The notes under the pieces are model-generated. The model did no database searches, was not told where the DNA came from, and saw only the letters and a program-made list of their open reading frames with translations. The position numbers and the translations under genes are program-made. A stretch of DNA of 5,786 bases from JAQGMO01 sp050954505 (GTDB lineage Bacteria; Pseudomonadota; Gammaproteobacteria; Burkholderiales; Burkholderiaceae_D): the NCBI GenBank assembly GCA_050954505.1, contig JBPBPY010000490.1, positions 1 to 5,786 on the forward strand. Reading direction: 5' to 3'. Positions 1 to 5,408 of this stretch are shown piece after piece. The stretch's first letter is position 1. Every line of letters begins with the position of its first letter.

Positions 1-654
1 AAAGGCCACCGGAGCGGCCAGCGCAAAGCCCAGGGAAAACAGGCCTGCTGCCTGGCCGAGCAGCAGCCTGTCCATCTGCGCCAGTGACCACGGTGCGCCC
101 GCAGGAAAATGCAGCAGGCTCCAGGCCAGGCCGCGCAGCAATCCATGATGGCCGTCTACCAGGAAGAACACCAGCATGGCGGTCTGGTTGAACAGCGCCG
201 CGACGATGGGAAGCGGATGGGCACTGGCGGCGTCGACAACCTGGCCAATGCCGAAGCCGATTTGCACATCGAGCAGATTGCCGGCCACGGAAAAGGCAGC
301 AAACGCCAGCAAGATGCCCAAGGCCAGCGTGGCGCCGATGGCCAGTTCGCAAAGTGCCGCTTGCAGCAATGCGGCAGCCGGAGGCGTTCCCGATGCCGCC
401 AAGGGCAGGGGCGGCGTCGGTGCTGGCTTCGCGGTTGCCATTGTGCCGGCCAGCACCAGCGACAGGGACAAGGACATGGCCAGCACCAGCAGCAGCCGTA
501 CGGCAACCGGCATCGTCATGCTGCGCAGTACCGGTGTCAACGCCAGCACCACTGCCACCCGTAACGAGACCAGGCCCACATTCATCCACGATGAAACGAG
601 CCACGCTGATCCCGGCGGCATGGCAAATGCACTGGCAGACAAGACCTGGGCCAT
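1..654 (-). CDS. fliR: Flagellar biosynthesis protein FliR (3' end cut by window edge)
   Basis: FliR is an inner-membrane component of the flagellar type III export gate, assembling with FliP and FliQ at the core of the basal body. The minus-strand frame is open from an ATG at 654-652 to the left edge, giving 218 residues; the family is usually about 260, so roughly the last 40 are missing. Recognisable parts are the first hydrophobic segment (residues 26-42, VGLVSLRVAVVLAL), a second at 52-70, a third at about 98-122, then the typical LLDVQIGFGIGQVVDAAS stretch (127-144) and a fourth hydrophobic segment around 150-168 ending in DGHHGLL. The region between segments two and three (residues 74-95) is rich in proline and alanine. 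The gene starts 11 bp after the fliQ stop, so the two are surely co-transcribed. No good Shine-Dalgarno precedes 654; in-frame ATGs at codons 12 and 24 are alternatives, and E. coli FliR begins closer to codon 20. Family assignment is from remembered homologues. Confidence 0.9.
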   Translation of the reverse strand, partial: MAQVLSASAFAMPPGSAWLVSSWMNVGLVSLRVAVVLALTPVLRSMTMPVAVRLLLVLAMSLSLSLVLAGTMATAKPAPTPPLPLAASGTPPAAALLQAALCELAIGATLALGILLAFAAFSVAGNLLDVQIGFGIGQVVDAASAHPLPIVAALFNQTAMLVFFLVDGHHGLLRGLAWSLLHFPAGAPWSLAQMDRLLLGQAAGLFSLGFALAAPVAF

Positions 655-665
655 GGCAGGCAATC

Positions 666-932
666 TCAGAACAAGGCCGGAATGCCGGCCCACAGCTGGA
701 TGGAAAACTGGCTCAGCTGGCGCAGCATCCATGGTCCGAACAGCACCAGGGAAATCGCGGCCGCCACCAGTTTGGGAATGAAACTCAGCGACATTTCCTG
801 CACCTGGGTGACGACCTGCACGATGCTCACCACCAGCCCCACAACCATTGTCAGCCCGAGCACCGGCAGGCAGACCAGCAGCCCGGTGGTGAACAGGCGG
901 GACATCATCTTCAGTGCGAGGTCGGGATGCAT
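666..932 (-). CDS. fliQ: Flagellar biosynthesis protein FliQ
   Basis: FliQ is a small inner-membrane subunit of the flagellar protein export gate, several copies of which pack around FliP and FliR. The product is 88 residues, the normal family length. It has two hydrophobic hairpin segments (about residues 14-38 and 52-72) separated by the hallmark VTQVQEMSLSFIPKLVA (40-56), which matches the ATQINEMTLSFIPK motif of flagellar FliQ better than the TLGFVIK form of injectisome SctS. It continues with FGPWML, also typical. The ATG at 932-930 was chosen because it gives family length; an AGGA lies about 11 nt upstream, rather far. The same frame stays open up to 1118, but that extension has no family resemblance. 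fliR follows after 11 bp. Unusually, fliP is not directly upstream: the next 339 bases are non-coding and lead to a divergent gene. Whether these belong to a primary or a second flagellar system cannot be told here. Confidence 0.94.
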   Translation of the reverse strand: MHPDLALKMMSRLFTTGLLVCLPVLGLTMVVGLVVSIVQVVTQVQEMSLSFIPKLVAAAISLVLFGPWMLRQLSQFSIQLWAGIPALF

Positions 933-976
933 GGCCTGGATATTCCTGACTGAAAAGGTTGGAATGGATTTCAAGA

Positions 977-992
977 CAAGGTCAAGACCTTG
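977..992. repeat. 16-bp inverted repeat upstream of fliQ
   Basis: CAAGGTC at 977-983 is followed by AA and then its exact reverse complement GACCTTG at 986-992. It ends 45 bp upstream of the fliQ start codon. No T-run follows on either strand, so it is not an intrinsic terminator; a dimeric-protein binding site or an mRNA leader hairpin is more likely. TCAAGAC also occurs twice directly (971-977 and 982-988). Confidence 0.5.
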
Positions 993-1052
993 GCGCCGCG
1001 GGGGACAACGAACAGCCGCGGGTGCAAGGAATATGTCATGAAGCCCGAATGT

Positions 1053-1074
1053 GCCGAACAAGTGTTTGGTCGGC
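1053..1074. repeat. Imperfect inverted repeat in the divergent region
   Basis: GCCGA (1053-1057) pairs with TCGGC (1070-1074), and inside one mismatch CAA (1059-1061) pairs with TTG (1066-1068) around a GTGT loop. It could be a weak hairpin in the fliQ leader or a protein site. It is imperfect and may be chance. Confidence 0.3.
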
Positions 1075-1170
1075 CTAACAATAATTGGGGCATGGTTACA
1101 ACAGCGCCTTCCAGGCAACGTCTTGAAACCGAATCATTTTTCAGAAACAGGGCTTGCAAAGCGTTATTTA

Positions 1171-1186
1171 CCATCCATATGGATGG
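1171..1186. promoter_or_regulatory. Perfect 16-bp palindrome, candidate operator
   Basis: CCATCCATATGGATGG is identical to its own reverse complement over all 16 bases, with no spacer. It lies 85 bp upstream of the chosen ATG of the ribbon-helix-helix regulator and overlaps the only plausible -10 position for a TTGCAA at 1154-1159. Further GATGG half-motifs follow at 1193-1197 and 1210-1214. Ribbon-helix-helix proteins bind such symmetric sites as dimers or tetramers and often repress their own gene, so autoregulation is the leading idea. That link is inference; the symmetry itself is seen directly. Confidence 0.5.
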
Positions 1187-1260
1187 CAAGCAGATGGTTT
1201 TGGCGATAAGATGGATTTATATGTCGACATCAGCCGGTGTTGTTGCCCAAAGCAGAATTC

Positions 1261-1265
1261 AGGAG
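1261..1265 (+). promoter_or_regulatory. Ribosome binding site of the regulator gene
   Basis: AGGAG ends 6 nt before the ATG at 1272. It decides the start: the open frame begins far upstream (990, and again an ATG at 1221), but neither upstream ATG has a comparable site, and the protein aligned from 1272 starts shortly before its DNA-binding domain. Confidence 0.8.
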
Positions 1266-1271
1266 ACCAGC

Positions 1272-1694
1272 ATGGAAACCAGTCAAGCCACCGAAGTCAA
1301 GCCACGTTTGAGCGACAGTGAAAAAATCACCATCAACTTAGGCCTGGTCGACCTGGGCCAGATTGACCTGCTGGTGCAGGAAGGGTTTTATTCCAACCGT
1401 ACCGACCTGATCCGCACCGCAATCCGCAACCAGCTCACCACCCATGCCGAAGTGCTGCGCCAGACCGTGGCGCGGCGCAGCCTGGTGCTTGGCTTGCAGC
1501 ATTTCTCACGCGCCGACCTGGAAGCCTTGCGTGATAAAAACCAGACCATGCAGTTGCATGTGCTGGGTCTGGCCAGCATTGCTCATGATGTCAGCCCCGA
1601 ACTGGCACTGGAAACCATTGCCTCGATCAATGTGCTGGGCGCCTTGCATGCCAGTGCAGAAGTCAAGAAAGCGCTTGCTTCCCGCACCCGATAA
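1272..1694 (+). CDS. Ribbon-helix-helix (CopG/Arc-type) transcriptional regulator
   Basis: This 140-residue protein is probably a DNA-binding regulator. Residues 17-57 fit a ribbon-helix-helix fold: a short strand (KITINLG, 18-24) that would contact the major groove as a dimer, helix one (about 26-38, VDLGQIDLLVQEG), a turn, and helix two (about 42-56, NRTDLIRTAIRNQL); the SNRTDLIR turn is characteristic of the CopG group. The C-terminal half (60-140) is not a known part of that fold. It contains two similar segments exactly 24 residues apart, LHVLGLASIAHDV (95-107) and INVLGALHASAEV (119-131). The chosen start has a strong AGGAG. The gene is followed after 19 bp by the esterase, so the two likely form one transcription unit, and a palindrome upstream may be its operator. 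Its target genes are unknown. An antitoxin role is less likely because the neighbour is an esterase, not a toxin. Confidence 0.85.
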   Translation: METSQATEVKPRLSDSEKITINLGLVDLGQIDLLVQEGFYSNRTDLIRTAIRNQLTTHAEVLRQTVARRSLVLGLQHFSRADLEALRDKNQTMQLHVLGLASIAHDVSPELALETIASINVLGALHASAEVKKALASRTR

Positions 1695-1713
1695 ACCCTG
1701 ACGTAAAGGATGC

Positions 1714-3210
1714 ATGATGAAATTCAATCAACGAATCCTGGCTTCGATGCAGCGTGCCAGCAACCGTCTGGCGCAGCGCGCCACCACGGCCGTGGCCCGG
1801 CAGCTGCAGCGCAGCATGCAGGAAATGGTGCAGAAAACGCTGGCTGCCAGCAGCAAGGCTGCGGCGCAGGCGCAAAAGCCGGCCATGCGTGACATCAACG
1901 AACCGCCTGCCTCCAGTCCCACAGCCAAGACCCGCACTGCCCGTCCAACGCGCGCCGATGCCGGCGGCGCGGCAGACTATGCAAGACATGCTGCGCCAGA
2001 GAGTGCCCGGGGTTATGCCGATGCGGCACCTGCCTCGACCACCATGGAGGTGCAGGAAGAGTTCGTCTCCGGGCTGCTGGCCAAGCTTGGCGTGCCGGCG
2101 GGGGCCGCCACCAGGCTGTTCAAAATGCCATCGACGTCCATGCCCTGGCAAACACCGGACCAAGGGATGACGGAGGAGGCGCCTGCTGGCGGCAGTGATG
2201 GCGCAGATGATCGGTCCAATGCCGGTGCCAGCACCGGCACCGACAGCGGCACCAACAACGGTACCGACCGCAGTTCAGGTGGCGAGACCAGCGCAGCCGG
2301 CAGCGCAAGCGGACACACTTCCGGCAGCACCCAAGGCGGCCGTTTTCTTTCCGGCAGCTTTGCCAACCGGGCAGGCAAGCGCCAGTACAAACTTTATGTT
2401 CCCAGCGCTTACCATGGCCAGCCACTACCCCTGGTTGTCATGCTGCATGGCTGCACCCAGAACCCTGACGATTTTGCCGCCGGCACGCGCATGAATGCCC
2501 TGGCTGAAAGCCAGCCTTGCCTGGTGCTGTATCCGGCCCAGGAGCGCGCGGCCAACAGTTCGCGCTGCTGGAACTGGTTCAATGCCATCGACCAGAAGCG
2601 TGACCAGGGCGAGCCATCGATCATTGCCGGCATGACGCGCGAGATCATGCAGACCTGGCATGTCGATGCGCGCCAGGTGTTTGTCGCCGGCCTTTCCGCC
2701 GGCGGCGCCATGGCCATCATCATGGGCACCGTGTATCCGGAACTGTACGCCGCCGTCGGCGTGCATTCGGGATTGCCGTACGCCGCCGCCAGCGACCTGC
2801 CTTCCGCGCTGGCCGCCATGAAGGGCGGCATGGGCGCACGTGCGGCGGGCAGTCGTGCCAGCGCCAAACTGGCGGCCATTCCCGTGATCGTGTTTCATGG
2901 CGACCGCGACCAGACCGTCAGTCCGCGCAATGGCGAGCAGGTGCTTGCGCAAGCCGTACCCGGTGCAGCAGCGGGCTCGCCGGCGCGCGTCGAGCGGGCT
3001 GCCGGCCATGCCTACACACGCACGGTATTGGCCGACGACGCCGGCCGCGTGCTGGCCGAGCAATGGCTGGTGCACGGGGCCGGGCATGCCTGGTCCGGTG
3101 GCAGCGCCAGCGGCAGCTACACCGACGCCAAAGGACCGGATGCCTCGGCAGAAATGCTGCGATTTTTCGCCACCCGTGCGCAGGACGCCGGCGCCGGCGC
3201 CAGCGCATGA
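1714..3210 (+). CDS. PHB depolymerase family esterase (alpha/beta hydrolase)
   Basis: This 498-residue protein carries a C-terminal catalytic domain of the PHB depolymerase/LpqC esterase family, serine hydrolases that cleave polyester or feruloyl-type ester bonds; the substrate here is unknown. The domain runs from about residue 209 to 488. It shows the oxyanion motif LHGCTQNP (244-251), the lipase box GLSAGG (326-331, nucleophile Ser328), HGDRDQTV (395-402, probable catalytic Asp399) and GAGHAWSGG (455-463, catalytic His458). The first 200 residues are an extension: a basic, Ala/Gln-rich stretch (1-55) without a signal peptide, a hydrophobic block at 112-137, and a Gly/Ser/Thr-rich linker (155-208). 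The absence of an export signal suggests an intracellular enzyme, possibly at storage granules, but that is inference. AAAGGA at 1705-1710 is 3 nt from the ATG at 1714 and 6 nt from the ATG at 1717, so 1717 may be the true start. It lies 19 bp after the regulator gene, likely in one operon. Confidence 0.93.
   Translation: MMKFNQRILASMQRASNRLAQRATTAVARQLQRSMQEMVQKTLAASSKAAAQAQKPAMRDINEPPASSPTAKTRTARPTRADAGGAADYARHAAPESARGYADAAPASTTMEVQEEFVSGLLAKLGVPAGAATRLFKMPSTSMPWQTPDQGMTEEAPAGGSDGADDRSNAGASTGTDSGTNNGTDRSSGGETSAAGSASGHTSGSTQGGRFLSGSFANRAGKRQYKLYVPSAYHGQPLPLVVMLHGCTQNPDDFAAGTRMNALAESQPCLVLYPAQERAANSSRCWNWFNAIDQKRDQGEPSIIAGMTREIMQTWHVDARQVFVAGLSAGGAMAIIMGTVYPELYAAVGVHSGLPYAAASDLPSALAAMKGGMGARAAGSRASAKLAAIPVIVFHGDRDQTVSPRNGEQVLAQAVPGAAAGSPARVERAAGHAYTRTVLADDAGRVLAEQWLVHGAGHAWSGGSASGSYTDAKGPDASAEMLRFFATRAQDAGAGASA
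2236..2271 (+). repeat. Three 12-bp tandem repeats in the esterase linker
   Basis: GGCACCGACAGC, GGCACCAACAAC and GGTACCGACCGC follow directly and encode GTDS-GTNN-GTDR (residues 175-186). They sit in the disordered linker before the catalytic domain and keep the frame, so copy number could vary without breaking the enzyme. Confidence 0.6.
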
Positions 3211-3221
3211 ACGGATGCGGT

Positions 3222-3227
3222 TACAAT
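3222..3227 (+). promoter_or_regulatory. -10 element of the rnpB promoter
   Basis: TACAAT matches the sigma-70 -10 consensus at five of six positions and lies 12 bp after the esterase stop. Counting 7 nt downstream gives position 3234, exactly where the RNase P RNA is expected to start. The stretch between (ACCGCC) is G+C-rich, as in stable-RNA promoters. No good -35 hexamer is visible at 16-18 bp spacing; it would fall inside the last esterase codons (about 3198-3205). Confidence 0.6.
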
Positions 3228-3233
3228 ACCGCC

Positions 3234-3570
3234 GGAAGCAAGCCAGACAGCCGCTGGCTTGCATGCCCGACTCCGGTTGGCCATGCAAGCGGGAGGAAGG
3301 TCCGGACTCCATAGAGCAGGGTGACGGTTAACGGCCGTCCGCCGCAAGGCGCGGAACAGGGCCACAGAGACGAGCGTATTAAGTTACGGTGAAACGCGGT
3401 AACCTCCACCTGGAGCAATTCCAAATAGGCACGCATTGAGGCGGCTCGCTGAGCGTGCGGGTAGGAAGCTTGAGCCGTGGAGCAATTCACGGCCTAGATG
3501 AATGGCTGTCATAGCGAACGGGTTCGCCCGGCCGCCGTAACAGAATCCGGCCTATCGGTTTGCTTCTTCT
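3234..3570 (+). ncRNA. rnpB: RNase P RNA (bacterial class A)
   Basis: This is the catalytic RNA of ribonuclease P, which cleaves the 5' leader from precursor tRNAs. The terminal helix P1 is GAAGCAAGCC (3235-3244) with GGTTTGCTTC (3557-3566), fully paired with one G-U. Conserved blocks are present in order: GAGGAAGGTCCGGACTCC from 3293, CACAGAGA (3363-3370), GGTGAAACGCGGTAACCTCC from 3388, CCAAATAGG (3421-3429), the tRNA-CCA-binding GGGT loop (3459-3462), GCCTAGATGAATG from 3493 and ACAGAATCCGG (3540-3550). CCGGA at 3302-3306 pairs with TCCGG at 3546-3550 where E. coli has CCGGG with CCCGG, a compensated change that supports a functional fold. At about 337 nt it is shorter than the 377-nt E. 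coli RNA because P13/P14 are absent and P12 is tiny. It has its own -10 element and terminator. Confidence 0.98.
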
Positions 3571-3578
3571 GATTTTTC

Positions 3579-3623
3579 AACGCCACGCCCCAGGTTCAGC
3601 CCGGGTCGTGGCGTTTGTTTTTT
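3579..3623 (+). terminator. Rho-independent terminator of rnpB
   Basis: AACGCCACG (3579-3587) pairs perfectly with CGTGGCGTT (3607-3615), and after one mismatch CCC (3589-3591) pairs with GGG (3603-3605). The stem is followed by TG and six T residues at 3618-3623. It begins 9 nt after the mature RNA end, the normal position for an rnpB terminator. Confidence 0.87.
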
Positions 3624-3805
3624 CACCTCTTGGCATGATCATCATGGCCATCCCGTTAAAAGCAGTTGTCAGAAAGAATACCGGACGCGCTCGCGTGCAG
3701 CGAGGTCGCAACAGGCCGGCACCACTCATCCCACTCGCCGAAAAAAGTGCAACCTTTTCAAATTCTCCGGTTACCTACAAAACAGGCATGCCCTGCATCC
3801 TGCAG

Positions 3806-3833
3806 TGCATGATTGACCAATCGGGAGCATGCA
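3806..3833 (+). promoter_or_regulatory. Possible hairpin around the start of the unknown gene
   Basis: TGCAT (3806-3810) is complementary to ATGCA (3829-3833), and inside it GATT (3811-3814) is complementary to AATC (3819-3822) around a GACC loop. The ribosome binding site GGGAG (3823-3827) would sit as a bulge on the 3' side. Such a structure in the mRNA could limit translation. The helices are short and the stability was not computed. Confidence 0.25.
3823..3827 (+). promoter_or_regulatory. Ribosome binding site of the unknown gene
   Basis: GGGAG lies 1 nt before the ATG at 3829 but 7 nt before the ATG at 3835. The spacing selects 3835 as the initiation codon, which removes two residues from the longest reading. 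Confidence 0.65.
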
Positions 3834-3834
3834 A

Positions 3835-5115
3835 ATGGACAAAGCCGCTGGCACGAACAGATCATTCCCGCGCACGGTTTCCGGCACCGGGAAACAGGTA
3901 AAAGCGTCATGGGTGGACTACGATCAATCGATGAAAGAACTCATCAATGAGTTGTCTGTCCGCAACGGGCCGATGACCATGATTGACAACCTGCTGTTTC
4001 TCGTTGACCCCGACCGCGACCAGCCAGGTACCGATTTTCAAAGTCGATTGCTCACCTGTCTGGATAGCCTTAAAGCTGACGAAAAGCCAACTTACGGCCA
4101 TCCCTCTGATTCCGATCTGTTCATTAGTGTGGTGGAGGGACGTTTGCTCGATGCGTTGCACCTGCCGCGCTTCCTCGCAATTCAATACCCCAGGACACCG
4201 CTGCCGCGAGACAAGGCGCCGCCCAACCTCATGGAGCTCCAGCGAGAATGGCTGATGCAATGCCGTCTGGGCCTGACGGTGACCCAGGCGCACCCTGCAA
4301 GAACCAAACTCGAAACATTGCATCAGTTGTCGTATGCATGGGGCAGCGGCAAGAACCCGTCCGATATCAACGACGGCTTTGGGCGAACCATGGATAAAGA
4401 GAAAAAAATATTTCTTGAGCCGATGGATGCGCATAAAAAGAAAGATGGAATGATCTTTTTTAACAACGGCGTCAGGAACTGCCTGATCGCCCACACCCAG
4501 GAGCATTTTCAAGTCGCCTACCGAAAAATCGTCGATGATGACAAGCTGCCTTACGACCAGAAAAAAAAGGCAGTTCTCAAGCTGATTTACAAGGAAATCG
4601 GCAATCTGGAAGCGCTCCGGCGCGAAAACACGCCCGGGCAGGAAACCCGGCCTATCAAGGCCTTGGACAAGATGCTCGGTGTGACCAAGGATGAATCCGT
4701 AGATAAATTCCACCACCGCAAACAGAAAGAGGTCCAGAGCCACCTGCAAGACTTGATCAATCTGTATGTCGGTGAAAAGTCGACACAAAGCTTTTTGGCG
4801 CAAAGAATTTTTCGGTTTTTCCTGCCGAAAGGTACCGGCCGTCCTTATTTGCTGGACCGTCTGAACGACAAGGACGACCCTCTGAGGTCACAAGTGATAA
4901 AGGCCAGCCAGGTCATCATTGCCAAGATGGACGACAAGGAAAAAATGGCGCTGAAGAGGAGGATCGAAAAACTCGGAAACATTGCTGCGCACGGTTCGGG
5001 CTATGAAAAAGCCGAACCGCTCGATGTCATGTACATCGTACTCGATGAAATCAACAATTATTTCGGTTTAGCGCAAACCAGCAGCTCTTCAAATCCATCG
5101 GTTGGCGGCGCCTGA
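3835..5115 (+). CDS. Uncharacterised protein, about 426 aa, lysine-rich
   Basis: I do not recognise this protein. It reads uninterrupted for 426 residues from the ATG at 3835 (428 from 3829). There is no signal peptide or convincing membrane segment, so a cytoplasmic or secreted-without-signal protein is expected. The first 25 residues are polar and basic. The middle and C-terminal parts look helical and charged, with lysine clusters (HKKKDG, DQKKKAV). Near the C-terminus, KLGNIAAHGSG (379-389) followed by a helix DVMYIVLDEINNYFGL resembles in outline the end of DUF4145/HEPN-like domains, but the HEPN R-x4-6-H spacing is not met, so this is only a hint. It ends in a Ser-rich tail. Sampled blocks are 40-48% G+C (4021-4080, 4381-4440, 4921-4980; one block at 4621-4680 reaches 62%) against 68% at 2701-2760 in the esterase, which suggests acquisition from elsewhere. 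It stands alone between the rnpB terminator and the DUF808 gene. Confidence 0.8.
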   Translation: MDKAAGTNRSFPRTVSGTGKQVKASWVDYDQSMKELINELSVRNGPMTMIDNLLFLVDPDRDQPGTDFQSRLLTCLDSLKADEKPTYGHPSDSDLFISVVEGRLLDALHLPRFLAIQYPRTPLPRDKAPPNLMELQREWLMQCRLGLTVTQAHPARTKLETLHQLSYAWGSGKNPSDINDGFGRTMDKEKKIFLEPMDAHKKKDGMIFFNNGVRNCLIAHTQEHFQVAYRKIVDDDKLPYDQKKKAVLKLIYKEIGNLEALRRENTPGQETRPIKALDKMLGVTKDESVDKFHHRKQKEVQSHLQDLINLYVGEKSTQSFLAQRIFRFFLPKGTGRPYLLDRLNDKDDPLRSQVIKASQVIIAKMDDKEKMALKRRIEKLGNIAAHGSGYEKAEPLDVMYIVLDEINNYFGLAQTSSSSNPSVGGA

Positions 5116-5408
5116 TTTCAGGCTGATTGCCAGTCGCCAGGACCACTGCAAAAAACCGAAACCGAGTCTGCATTGCGTTGCCGGCAGAACGCGGCTGCTG
5201 CGCCATGGACAAGGTTTGCCAAGAAAGCCAGGGGCCTGCATAGACGACAACGACCCACGAATGTCCGCTCAATGTCAACGAACTGTACAATGCTGACAGT
5301 TCGCTGACGCCGCGCTTGACCAAGGCCTCGCGCAGGCTCCCTGGCCTGCACAGCGTACCGCACTTTTTTTGCCGATTCCCTTATCCTCCTTCCATTTCAA
5401 GGACCCTC
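5116..5408. other. Intergenic spacer before the DUF808 gene
   Basis: These 293 bp hold no gene I can support. Short frames exist on both strands but none has a family resemblance. A perfect GCCTGA-TT-TCAGGC inverted repeat (5110-5123) overlaps the stop codon of the preceding gene but has no T-run. A 6-bp stem GCAGGC/GCCTGC (5332-5337 with 5344-5349) is followed 14 nt later by seven T residues (5364-5370), too far for a canonical intrinsic terminator. TACAAT at 5286-5291 could be a -10 element for the downstream gene, but no matching -35 is evident. Confidence 0.5.

Larger units (their letters stand above)
933..1271. other. Divergent intergenic region between fliQ and the regulator gene
   Basis: This 339-bp stretch separates two divergently transcribed units and should contain promoters for both. 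I see no convincing protein gene: the plus frame running from 990 into the regulator and the minus frame extending fliQ to 1118 both read as non-coding extensions. It is more AT-rich than its flanks between about 1075 and 1225. It contains three inverted repeats (977-992, 1053-1074, 1171-1186) and three copies of GATGG at 1182, 1193 and 1210 on the plus strand. A possible -35 (TTGCAA, 1154-1159) with a poor -10 (TATGGA, 1178-1183) would be overlapped by the palindrome. No sigma-28 type flagellar promoter was found. Confidence 0.6.

Noticed and set aside
1..932. Injectisome SctS/SctT instead of flagellar FliQ/FliR
   Set aside because: The EMSLSFIPKLVA and GPWML motifs fit flagellar FliQ rather than SctS, and no injectisome neighbour is visible.
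109..953. Overlapping plus-strand frames across the flagellar genes
   Set aside because: All are antisense to fliR and fliQ, which have clear family motifs; their Gln/His/Ala-rich translations are shadows.
990..1271. N-terminal extension of the regulator to the ATG at 990 or 1221
   Set aside because: The extension resembles nothing, contains the palindrome, and lacks a ribosome binding site as good as AGGAG before 1272.
2425..3312. 295-codon open frame on the minus strand opposite the esterase and the rnpB 5' end
   Set aside because: It is antisense to a clear hydrolase domain and to rnpB; His/Gly/Arg-rich composition is typical of shadow frames in GC-rich genes.
3750..3790. Sigma-70 promoter for the unknown gene (TTTTCA with TACAAA)
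   Set aside because: The spacing is only 15 bp and both hexamers are poor; not strong enough to annotate.
3560..3901. 113-codon plus-strand frame
   Set aside because: It begins inside the rnpB 3' end, crosses the terminator hairpin and overlaps the start of the unknown gene; no family resemblance.
3907..4803. 298-codon open frame on the minus strand opposite the unknown gene
   Set aside because: Its translation shows no family resemblance and no good ribosome binding site, and it lies wholly inside the longer plus frame that has one.
3540..5408. Genomic island inserted at the rnpB 3' end with att repeats
   Set aside because: I looked for a downstream copy of the rnpB 3' sequence (around 3551-3575) before the DUF808 gene and found none, and there is no integrase or transposase.
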